From Pseudomonadota bacterium (GTDB taxonomy: Bacteria; Pseudomonadota; Gammaproteobacteria; Steroidobacterales; Steroidobacteraceae): DNA of 13,354 nt. The notes under the pieces are model-generated. The model saw only the letters and a program-made list of their open reading frames with translations. It was not told the origin of the DNA and did not search any database. Shown here piece by piece: positions 6,916 to 12,618 of the stretch (positions are counted from its first letter, which is position 1; every line of letters begins with the position of its first letter). Made by a program: the position numbers and the translations under genes. The stretch lies in NCBI GenBank assembly GCA_021808035.1, contig JAKBCG010000033.1, forward strand, positions 1 through 13,354. The letters run 5' to 3'.

Positions 6916-7632
6916 TTGAACCTGTGGTTGATCGCCATCGCCTGCGCGACCTTCGCGAGCACCGTTGGCGGCGGCCTGCTCGCGCTGCGCTTGCGCGACC
7001 AGCTGCACCTGATCCTCGGATTCAGCGCCGGCGCGGTGCTCGGTGTGGCGTTCTTCGACCTGCTGCCGGAGTCGATCGGCTTCGGTGGCGGCGCGTCGGC
7101 CGCATCCCTGCTCGCCGACACGGCGCTCGGCTTCTTCGCTTATCTCGTGATCGACCGGATCGCGCCGGTGCACGGCGCCGGATCGTCGCAACCCGGGCGC
7201 CGCCGGCCGCTCGGCGCGCTGCTGCTGTGCCTGCACAGCGTGCTCGACGGGGTCGCGATCGGCCTCGCGTTCCAGGCCTCGCGCGCGATCGGCATCGTCG
7301 TCGCGGTCGCGGTGCTCTCGCACGACTTCTCGGACGGCATCAACACGATGAACCTCGTCCTGAAGAACGGCGCCGGCCGGCGCGCGGCCGGACTCTGGCT
7401 CCTCGCCGATGCGATCGCGCCCGTGGTCGGGGTGGTCGCGACGCTCTTCTTCACGGTCCCCCACCATGCGTTCGGCGCGCTGCTCGCGCTGTTCGCGGGC
7501 TTTTTCCTCTACCTCGGCGCGAGCGAGCTGATCCCGGAGAGCTTCCATGCGCATCCGAAGGCGCTGACGACCGCGATGACGCTCGTCGGCGCGGCCGTGA
7601 TCTTCTGGGCGGTCAGGTTCGCGGGCGGGTGA
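6916..7632 (+). CDS. ZIP family metal transporter
   Basis: This is a 238-residue inner-membrane protein with about eight hydrophobic segments, the size of small bacterial ZIP carriers. The helix-4 signature reads HSVLDGVAIG (H107, D111) and the helix-5 signature reads LSHDFSDGINT (H136, D137, D140). These are the two His-containing metal-site helices that in ZIP proteins normally read H..PEG / H.(I/L)PEG. A short polar loop (residues 86-98, GAGSSQPGRRRP) sits between helices 3 and 4, and helix 7-8 carries GASELIPESFH. ZIP proteins import divalent metals such as zinc, iron or manganese into the cytoplasm; the metal cannot be named here. Both canonical Glu positions are Asp (D111, D140), which is unusual. 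Translation starts at TTG. The next gene begins 56 bases downstream on the same strand and is probably co-transcribed. Confidence 0.85.
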   Translation: MNLWLIAIACATFASTVGGGLLALRLRDQLHLILGFSAGAVLGVAFFDLLPESIGFGGGASAASLLADTALGFFAYLVIDRIAPVHGAGSSQPGRRRPLGALLLCLHSVLDGVAIGLAFQASRAIGIVVAVAVLSHDFSDGINTMNLVLKNGAGRRAAGLWLLADAIAPVVGVVATLFFTVPHHAFGALLALFAGFFLYLGASELIPESFHAHPKALTTAMTLVGAAVIFWAVRFAGG

Positions 7633-7688
7633 TCGGACGGCGGTGCCGTCGGTCGGCAGCGGTTTTCGCGGTGAACGGAGCGACGACG

Positions 7689-8261
7689 ATGAAACGATGG
7701 TATCTCGGGATCGCATTCTCGACCCTGTGGATCGTCGCGGCCGGCGCGACGACCGTCGATGGGATCGGCGTCGCCGACACGGCCGATGTCGGCGGCACGA
7801 CGCTCGTGCTGAACGGGGCGGGGCTGCGCACCTGGTTCTTCTTCCACGTGTACGTCGGCGCGCTGTACCTTCCCACGCGCACGACGGACGCCGCGCGGGC
7901 GCTCGCGGAGCCCGGTCCGAAGCGGCTCTCGATGACCTTGACGCGCAGTCTGAGCGCGGACGAGTTGATCGACGCGCTGCGCGAGGGGATCGCGCGCAAC
8001 GCGTCGAGCGCGGAGCGCGCGCGCATCGCCCCGCAACTCGACGCGCTGGTCGCGACGATGCGGGCGATCGGCGGCGCGAAGGACGGCGACCGGATCGCGA
8101 TCGATTTCCTGCCGGACGGGACGACCCGGATCACGCTCGACGGCCGGCCGCGGGGTCGACCGATCGCCGGACGGCGCTTCCAGCGCGACCTGCTCGCGGT
8201 GTGGCTCGGTCCGGATCCGGTGCAGACCGACCTGAAGCGCGCGTTGCTCGGCGGCGGCTGA
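7689..8261 (+). CDS. Chalcone isomerase-like periplasmic protein
   Basis: The 190-residue protein has a signal peptide (MKRWYLGIAFSTLWIVAAGA, cleavage likely after A18-G19-A20). The mature part starts VDGIGVADTADVGGTTLVLNGAGLRTWFFFHVYVGALYLP, the hallmark of bacterial 'chalcone isomerase-like' proteins (Chalcone_3 Pfam family): a G.G.R....F.VYV.ALYLP core. Next come a helical segment about 90-120 (SADELIDALREGIARN), a GDRIAIDFLPDGTTRITLDGR strand pair and a C-terminal FQRDLLAVWLGPDPVQTDLKRALLG helix, all in family order. Most bacterial members lack proven isomerase activity; a small-ligand or lipid-binding role is the usual guess. ATG 7689 has GGAG 8 bases upstream. It follows the ZIP gene by 56 bases and is convergent with the exporter gene, with 66 bases between the stops. 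That gap holds a repeated CCGCGGCGAC but no clear terminator. Confidence 0.85.
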   Translation: MKRWYLGIAFSTLWIVAAGATTVDGIGVADTADVGGTTLVLNGAGLRTWFFFHVYVGALYLPTRTTDAARALAEPGPKRLSMTLTRSLSADELIDALREGIARNASSAERARIAPQLDALVATMRAIGGAKDGDRIAIDFLPDGTTRITLDGRPRGRPIAGRRFQRDLLAVWLGPDPVQTDLKRALLGGG

Positions 8262-8327
8262 ACCGCGGCGACGCACCGTCCGGACCGCGGCGACTCACCC
8301 GGCGACCGCCTCGCGCGAACCGCCGGA

Positions 8328-9218
8328 TCAGTCGTTCGCGAGCACCGCGTGTTCCGGCGCGGCGGTCGACGCGCTCCCGCCGGTCGCGAGCATGATGCAC
8401 AGGATCGCGAACCACTGCGCGGGCCGCAGCCGTTCGCCGAGGAACTGCAGGCCGATCAGCGCGGCGACGACCGGTTCGCCGCTCATCAAGACGCCGAACG
8501 TGCGCGCCGGCAGCCGCGTCAGCGCGACCATCTCGAGCGAATACGGCAGCGCACTCGAGAGCAGCGCGACCGCCGCCGCGATCGGCCAGAGCGCGGGTTC
8601 GATCAGGCGCGGGCCCGCGGTGACCGCGCCGATCGGCACGATCAGCACGGCCGCGGCCGTGACGCCGAGCGCCGCGGTACCCTGCGGATGCAGTTCGCCG
8701 GCGCGGCGCCCGAACACGATGTACGCCGCCCAGCACGCCCCCGCCCCGAGCGCGAACGCGACGCCCGCGGGATCCAACGCGTGCGCGCCGGCGCGCAGCG
8801 GCAGCAGCAGCAGCAGACCGGCCGCGGCGAGCCCCGCCCAGACGAGGTCGAGCCCCCGGCGCGATCCCGCCAGCGCGACCGCGAGCGGCCCGGTGAACTC
8901 GAGCGCAACGGTGATGCCGAGCGGGATCCGGTTCAGCGCCGCGTAGAACAGCAGGTTCATCGCGCCCATCGAGAACCCGTAGGCGAGCACCGCGACCGCC
9001 GCCTCGCGGCGGAGCCGGTGCCGCCACGGCCGCGCGAACGCGAGCAGCATCGCGGTCGCGAACGCGAGCCGCAAGGCCGCGGTGCCGGCGGCGCCGACCG
9101 CGGGCAGCAGGCGCTTCGCGAGCGCCGCGCCCCCCTGCACGCTCACCATCGCGATCAGTAACAGCGCGATCGACGCGAACCGTGGATACGCGTCACGCCA
9201 GGCTTTTGCAGCGTTCAT
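8328..9218 (-). CDS. rhtA: RhtA-like EamA/DMT family inner-membrane exporter (threonine/homoserine type)
   Basis: The 296-residue product is predicted to have ten membrane helices in two EamA repeats (about 12-140 and 150-285), the same length as E. coli RhtA. The sequence follows RhtA closely in recognisable blocks: VQGGAALAKRLLP, GTAALRLAFAT, GAMNLLFYAALNRIPLGITVALEFTGPLAVAL, FALGAGACWAAYI, SSALPYSLEMVALTRLPARTFGVLMSGEP and LGERL. RhtA-type carriers export homoserine, threonine and some other amino acids using the proton gradient. The open frame continues 70 codons further upstream, but that part has no membrane character and runs through the neighbouring hairpin and crotonase end. The ATG at 9216-9218 matches the family N-terminus (helix 1 begins about 12 residues in). 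No strong Shine-Dalgarno is visible. Substrate is by family only. Confidence 0.88.
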   Translation of the reverse strand: MNAAKAWRDAYPRFASIALLLIAMVSVQGGAALAKRLLPAVGAAGTAALRLAFATAMLLAFARPWRHRLRREAAVAVLAYGFSMGAMNLLFYAALNRIPLGITVALEFTGPLAVALAGSRRGLDLVWAGLAAAGLLLLLPLRAGAHALDPAGVAFALGAGACWAAYIVFGRRAGELHPQGTAALGVTAAAVLIVPIGAVTAGPRLIEPALWPIAAAVALLSSALPYSLEMVALTRLPARTFGVLMSGEPVVAALIGLQFLGERLRPAQWFAILCIMLATGGSASTAAPEHAVLAND

Positions 9219-9250
9219 CACCGCGGTCAGGATATCATCCGGCGGATGAA

Positions 9251-9285
9251 CGTCCGCGGCGCGCGAGGGTTCCGCGCCGCGGACG
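9251..9285 (-). terminator. Strong hairpin after the crotonase gene
   Basis: A perfect 13-bp inverted repeat (9251-9263 with 9273-9285, arm CGTCCGCGGCGCG) closes a 9-base loop. It starts at the base next to the crotonase stop codon (9286-9288). On the minus strand it is followed by TTCATCC, so the T-tract is poor. It probably stops or attenuates transcription before the exporter gene, whose start is 33 bases further on; Rho-independence is uncertain. Confidence 0.55.
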
Positions 9286-10074
9286 CTAGTGTTCGGAGAA
9301 GTGCGGCTCGCGCTTCTCGAAGAACGCGCGCACGCCTTCGACGCAGTCGTCCGCCGACAGACCGACTTCCTGGGCGCTGCGCTCCGCGCGAAGCTGCGCC
9401 TCCAGGGTGTTGTCGAAGGTGATCGCATGCAGCGCGCGGATCTGGCTGATCACCGCGGTCGGCCCGTTCGCCAGCTGCCGCGCGATCGCCCGCGCGCGCT
9501 CGGCGACCTGGTCATCCGCCGCGACCTCGTAGGCGAGGCCCCACTGCAGCGCCGTCCGCGCGTCGATCTTCTCGGCGAGCAGCAACGCCGCGAGCGAACG
9601 GTTCGCGCCGACGCAGCGCGCGAGGTGGAACGTGATCCCCGCGTCCGGCACCATCCCGAGACGCGCGAACGAGGGATGAAAGACCGCGCGCTCGGCCGCG
9701 ATCACGATGTCGCTTGCAAGGGCGAGGCTCATGCCGGCGCCGACGGCCGCGCCGTTCACCGCGGCGATGATCGGGTAGCGAAAGGTGCTGAGCCGCAGGA
9801 TCAGCGGGTCCATGAAGCGGCGCATCTCGAAATGCGCGCGCTGGCGCGCGTGCGGCGACGACAGATCGACCGAGTGCAGATCGAGCCCGCTGCAGAACAC
9901 GTCACCGCCGCCGGTGAGCACGATCGCCCTGGCGCCGCTGTCGCCCTTCTGGATCCGATCGAGCGCCGCGTGCAACCCGCGAATCATCGGGACGTCGATC
10001 GCGTTGCCGACGCTCTCGCGACGCAGACACAAGGTCGCGACCGCGTCCGTCACGGTGATCTCGAGACTCGTCAT
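9286..10074 (-). CDS. Enoyl-CoA hydratase/isomerase family protein, PaaG-like
   Basis: The product is a 262-residue crotonase-fold protein. The first oxyanion-hole segment is GGGDVFCSGLDLHSVD (about 55-70) and the second is AAVNGAAVGAGMSLALASDI (about 104-123). The two catalytic glutamates of true enoyl-CoA hydratases (E144 and E164 of the rat enzyme) align with S116 and about F136, so hydration of a 2-enoyl-CoA is unlikely. Instead D144 in LGMVPDAG occupies the acid position used by PaaG and related enoyl-CoA isomerases. The C-terminus (FDNTLEAQLRAER...GVRAFFEKREPHF) also resembles PaaG. The likely reaction is double-bond or epoxide isomerisation of an acyl-CoA in the cytosol, but no phenylacetate genes are nearby. 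ATG 10074 has GGGAGG 7 bases upstream, which rules out the TTG seven codons earlier. A strong hairpin follows the stop. Confidence 0.87.
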   Translation of the reverse strand: MTSLEITVTDAVATLCLRRESVGNAIDVPMIRGLHAALDRIQKGDSGARAIVLTGGGDVFCSGLDLHSVDLSSPHARQRAHFEMRRFMDPLILRLSTFRYPIIAAVNGAAVGAGMSLALASDIVIAAERAVFHPSFARLGMVPDAGITFHLARCVGANRSLAALLLAEKIDARTALQWGLAYEVAADDQVAERARAIARQLANGPTAVISQIRALHAITFDNTLEAQLRAERSAQEVGLSADDCVEGVRAFFEKREPHFSEH

Positions 10075-10081
10075 CCGCTGC

Positions 10082-10087
10082 CCTCCC
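10082..10087 (-). promoter_or_regulatory. Ribosome binding site of the crotonase gene
   Basis: GGGAGG on the minus strand is 7 bases before ATG 10074. It lies inside the short upstream extension of the frame and so fixes the start at 10074. Confidence 0.65.
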
Positions 10088-10147
10088 TCGCGCAAACCCT
10101 CGAACCGATCGCGACGCCCGCGGAACGCGCCGCGGCATCGACCGATG

Positions 10148-10173
10148 TTGCCGCCGCGCGATCACGGCGGCAA
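10148..10173 (-). terminator. Hairpin downstream of the YXWGXW lipoprotein gene
   Basis: A perfect 9-bp inverted repeat TTGCCGCCG / CGGCGGCAA (10148-10156 with 10165-10173) with an 8-base loop lies about 20 bases after the lipoprotein stop at 10193. No T-run follows on the minus strand, so terminator function is a guess from position. Confidence 0.35.
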
Positions 10174-10192
10174 GCCGCCGTCGACACCGGAC

Positions 10193-11596
10193 TCAGCGCC
10201 CCCGTCTCGGTTGCCGATCGCGGGGTGGCGGCTTGCGCTCCGGCGCCGGGTGCGGTTGATAGGCGGGCGGTCGCGCCTGATACACCGGCGGTCGCGCTTG
10301 ATACACCGGCGGTCGCGCCTGATACGCCGGCGGTCGCGCTTGATACGCCGGCGGTCGCGCTTGATACGCCGGTGGCCGCGCTTGATACGCCGGCGGTCGC
10401 GCTTGATACGCCGGCGGTCGCGCTTGATACGCCGGTGGCCGCGCTTGATACGCCGGCGGCCGCGCTTGATACGCGGGAGGGTTCGGCTGTCGCCCCGGAT
10501 AGTTGAGCGGCGACGCCGCGCCTGGCTCACGCGGAATCGGCCGGTAGTTCGGCGCTGCCGGCGCGCCGGGCCGGGACGGCGCCGGGTAATACCGCTGCAT
10601 CGGCGCACCCGGCGCGGGATAGTTGCGCCCAGGATGCGCCTGGTACGGCGCCGGGCCGCCGTTGCGGGGCGGTATCACCGCGCCGCGCGCCGGGACCGCG
10701 TGCGGCGACGTGAACGCCTGCGGACGCGGGGTCGCCGCCACCGGGGGTCGGCCCCCGTTGAAGCGCACGAACTGGGCTTTGTCGCGGCTCGCCGCGCGCA
10801 CCTGGTCGAGCTGCATGCGGGTCGCGCCGCGGAAGCGCGCCTGCCGGGCCGCGATCTGATCCGCGGGCGTCGGGGCGGCGCGCACGCCGCCCGGCCCGCC
10901 GACATAGCTCACCCGCTGGTTCACGACGGTGTTGTTGATCACCGTGTTGTTGATCACGGTGTTGTTGTAATAAGTGTTGCGAACCACGTTCACGTTCACG
11001 TTCGAGACCGCCCGGTTGTACTCGAACCGGTCGCGGTCCCAGCGCCCGCCGACGAAACCGGCGCCGAAATAACCGCCGCCGTAATTGATTCCGCCGTAGA
11101 AACCCACCCGGGGTCCCCAGTATCCCTCGTGGAACAGGAACACGCCGCCGCCCCATCCCCAGTAACCCGGTGTCCACAGCAAACCGACCGCGGGCGGCAA
11201 CACCCAGGTGCCCGGCACCCAGAAGTATCCTTCGGGCCCATACGCCCAATAGCCCGGGGTCCAGAGGTAGCCGGGGGCCGGACAGGGCGGCTGCTCGTAG
11301 ACCGGCAGCGGCGGCGGCGCGATCGTCGCCTGGACATAGACCTGACCGCCGCCGTAATCACCCCCGCCGCCGGAGTTGTCGACCGGTCCGTTCGCCTGTG
11401 GATTCTGCCCATCGTAGCCGGTCGCGCTCGGCGGATACCCGGAACCGGAATAAGGATTGGCCGACTGATAGGGATTGTATGGCTCGCTGACGACACAAGC
11501 ACCGAGCGTCGCCGTTGCCGCGAGCAGCACCGCGATGCGCCAGGTCGCGCGCACCGGGTCGATCGAGCGACGTGCCGTGAAAGCTGGCTTGGACAT
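10193..11596 (-). CDS. YXWGXW-repeat lipoprotein with Pro/Tyr/Gln repeat tail
   Basis: The predicted product is a 467-residue envelope lipoprotein. The N-terminal signal ends in a lipobox L31-G32-A33-C34. V35 (not Asp) after the Cys favours outer-membrane sorting. Residues 35-95 are Asn/Gly/Pro/Tyr-rich. Residues 108-147 carry YXWGXW/WXXGXW-type repeats (GYLWTPGYW, GYFWVPGTW, GLLWTPGYWGW). Then comes GYWGPRVGFYGGINYGGGYFG (158-178) and the Asn-rich NVNVNVVRNTYYNNTVINN block typical of this family. A basic/Ala region containing FNGGRPPVA follows. The tail has 11 copies of a 7-residue PPAYQAR unit and a basic end (PPPRDRQPRRGR). The ATG at 11594-11596 was chosen over one 13 codons upstream because it has AGAGGA before it and gives a compact signal. 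Function is unknown for the family. Confidence 0.85.
   Translation of the reverse strand: MSKPAFTARRSIDPVRATWRIAVLLAATATLGACVVSEPYNPYQSANPYSGSGYPPSATGYDGQNPQANGPVDNSGGGGDYGGGQVYVQATIAPPPLPVYEQPPCPAPGYLWTPGYWAYGPEGYFWVPGTWVLPPAVGLLWTPGYWGWGGGVFLFHEGYWGPRVGFYGGINYGGGYFGAGFVGGRWDRDRFEYNRAVSNVNVNVVRNTYYNNTVINNTVINNTVVNQRVSYVGGPGGVRAAPTPADQIAARQARFRGATRMQLDQVRAASRDKAQFVRFNGGRPPVAATPRPQAFTSPHAVPARGAVIPPRNGGPAPYQAHPGRNYPAPGAPMQRYYPAPSRPGAPAAPNYRPIPREPGAASPLNYPGRQPNPPAYQARPPAYQARPPAYQARPPAYQARPPAYQARPPAYQARPPAYQARPPAYQARPPVYQARPPVYQARPPAYQPHPAPERKPPPRDRQPRRGR
10258..10488 (-). repeat. 21-bp tandem repeat, 11 copies, encoding PPAYQAR units
   Basis: GAT starts recur every 21 bases from 10258 to 10468 on the plus strand. 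Each unit encodes the heptapeptide PPAYQAR (two copies have PPVYQAR) on the minus strand. A higher-order repeat is visible: bases 10321-10383 and 10384-10446 are identical 63-bp blocks of three units, the third marked by GGTGGCC in place of GGCGGTC. This suggests recent duplication of a three-unit block. Copy changes keep the frame. Confidence 0.92.
10928..10967 (-). repeat. Short 15-bp repeat encoding NNTVI units
   Basis: GTGTTGTTGATCACC-like units recur with a 15-base period, two nearly full copies and one partial. They encode NNTVINNTVINNTVV in the lipoprotein. This Asn/Thr/Val block is a normal part of the YXWGXW family and not necessarily unstable. Confidence 0.6.
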
Positions 11597-11607
11597 GGCG
11601 GTAAGCT

Positions 11608-11613
11608 TCCTCT
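11608..11613 (-). promoter_or_regulatory. Ribosome binding site of the YXWGXW lipoprotein
   Basis: AGAGGA on the minus strand, 11 bases before ATG 11596, favours this start over the ATG at 11635, which has no purine-rich element upstream. Confidence 0.45.
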
Positions 11614-11641
11614 GATTTGCTGTCGTGATGCTCATTCAACG

Positions 11642-11682
11642 CGCCGCGCGACGCGGCGACCAGTCCTATTACGCAAACGTAA
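11642..11682 (-). promoter_or_regulatory. Upstream region of the lipoprotein gene: dyad and hairpin
   Basis: Two inverted repeats lie in the 119-base gap. CGCCGCG-CGA-CGCGGCG (11642-11658) could form a 7-bp stem in the lipoprotein leader or act as a weak 3' end for the DUF3014 gene. TTACG-CAAA-CGTAA (11669-11682) is a 14-base AT-richer dyad that could be an operator or part of a promoter (TAATAG follows on the minus strand). No convincing -35/-10 pair was found. Confidence 0.3.
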
Positions 11683-11715
11683 CCCCGTCGACTCGCATCG
11701 GCGCCGATCAGGGCG

Positions 11716-12531
11716 TCAATGCACCGACGCGGGCGGCGCGGCGACGAGCGCCGCGCGCAATTCCGCGAGCTTCGACTTCACCACCGCGGCGTTGTCCGGT
11801 CCCATCCGGATCAGGATCTTCTGGCCCGCCGACAACGCCTCGAGCGCCGGATCCGCGAAATGGTACTGCACGTGCGGCTGCACGAGATCGACCGGCCCGG
11901 CGGGCTGGGGCGTCGCGAGCAACTGGTCGATCACCGTCACCAGGCGATCGTTGAAATACCCGTTCGGATAGCCGAGGTCCTGATAGGCGTCCTGGAACAG
12001 CGGGTAGAAGCGAAAGTAAACCCGCGCGAGCGAACGCATGTCGATCGCGCGCAGCGCGTCGACCATCGGCGTATAGCGCGCATAGTTGCGCGGATCGAGC
12101 GTCGCGTGCGCACCCTCGCCGCTCGCGACGAAGCCGCCCGCCGGCGTCGTGACCGGCAAGCGATCGTACGGGAGCTTCCGGCGCGGCAGGTTGTCGACCG
12201 TGACGACGATCCGCCGGATGAGATCCTCCGGCACCAGGAACCGCTTCAGCGCGTCCGCGCCGACGATGCCCGCGAGCGCCGCACGCAGCGCTCCGTCACT
12301 CGCGTCGAGCGCAGGCAGTGCCGACGACGCGGCTGCGGATGCCGCGGGCGGCGTGCCGGGCACCGGATGCTCGATCGCCGGTGCGGGTGCGGGTGTCGCC
12401 GCCGGCATCGGCGCCGGCGCGACGGTCGCGGGCGCGGGTAGCGGTGGCCGCCGCTCGACGAGGTAGAAACCGACGCCGGCGCCGAGGATCAGTATCGTCG
12501 CGATGATCGGCAACAGGGGTCTGTTCAGCAT
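11716..12531 (-). CDS. DUF3014 membrane-anchored periplasmic protein
   Basis: The product is 271 residues. One membrane helix (LLPIIATILILGAGVGFYLV, about 6-25) is followed by an Ala/Pro-rich linker (about 30-75), then the DUF3014 domain (about 80-260). Recognisable blocks are LPALDASDGALRAAL, FLVPEDLIRRIVVTVDNLPR, LDPRNYARYTPMVDAL, YFRFYPLFQDAYQDLGYPNGYFNDRLVTVIDQLL and FADPALEALSAGQKILIRMGP. The topology is probably N-in with the domain in the periplasm. The family has no assigned function that I know of. ATG 12531 has GGAG 8 bases upstream; an ATG 11 codons earlier lacks one and would only lengthen the cytoplasmic end. It follows the aspartic protease gene by 87 bases on the same strand and may be co-transcribed with it. 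Confidence 0.87.
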   Translation of the reverse strand: MLNRPLLPIIATILILGAGVGFYLVERRPPLPAPATVAPAPMPAATPAPAPAIEHPVPGTPPAASAAASSALPALDASDGALRAALAGIVGADALKRFLVPEDLIRRIVVTVDNLPRRKLPYDRLPVTTPAGGFVASGEGAHATLDPRNYARYTPMVDALRAIDMRSLARVYFRFYPLFQDAYQDLGYPNGYFNDRLVTVIDQLLATPQPAGPVDLVQPHVQYHFADPALEALSAGQKILIRMGPDNAAVVKSKLAELRAALVAAPPASVH

Positions 12532-12618
12532 CGCAAGGGCTCCGGTGAACGTGGGCGGCGCCATCGGCGGCGTGGGTCCGATGATAGTCCGGACCGTGCG
12601 TCCGCGGATAGCGGCCCG

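Noticed and set aside
5867..6919. A 350-codon plus-strand frame opposite the PLP enzyme
   Set aside because: The composition is Arg/Glu/Ala shadow sequence. The minus-strand frame contains a complete enzyme with all catalytic residues.
6909..7688. Continuous open frame in front of the chalcone-isomerase-like gene, suggesting a 450-residue protein
   Set aside because: The extra 260 codons are out of frame with the ZIP transporter that occupies the same DNA, and are Arg-rich. The signal peptide and Shine-Dalgarno at 7689 mark the real start.
8349..9161. A 270-codon plus-strand frame opposite the exporter
   Set aside because: Arg/Glu/Gln-rich antisense shadow of a clear ten-helix transporter.
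9219..9428. 70-codon N-terminal extension of the RhtA-like frame
   Set aside because: It reads through the 13-bp hairpin and the crotonase 3' end, has no membrane character and is absent from the family.
10258..10488. Regular 21-bp array considered as a CRISPR or iteron array
   Set aside because: There are no unique spacers, the units are contiguous and in frame with a coding sequence, and the peptide repeat explains them.
9785..11971. A 728-codon open frame on the plus strand
   Set aside because: It runs antisense through the crotonase, the lipoprotein and its repeat tail, and the DUF3014 end. The product is an Arg-rich, low-complexity chain with no domain, caused by high GC and the 21-bp repeat (a multiple of three).
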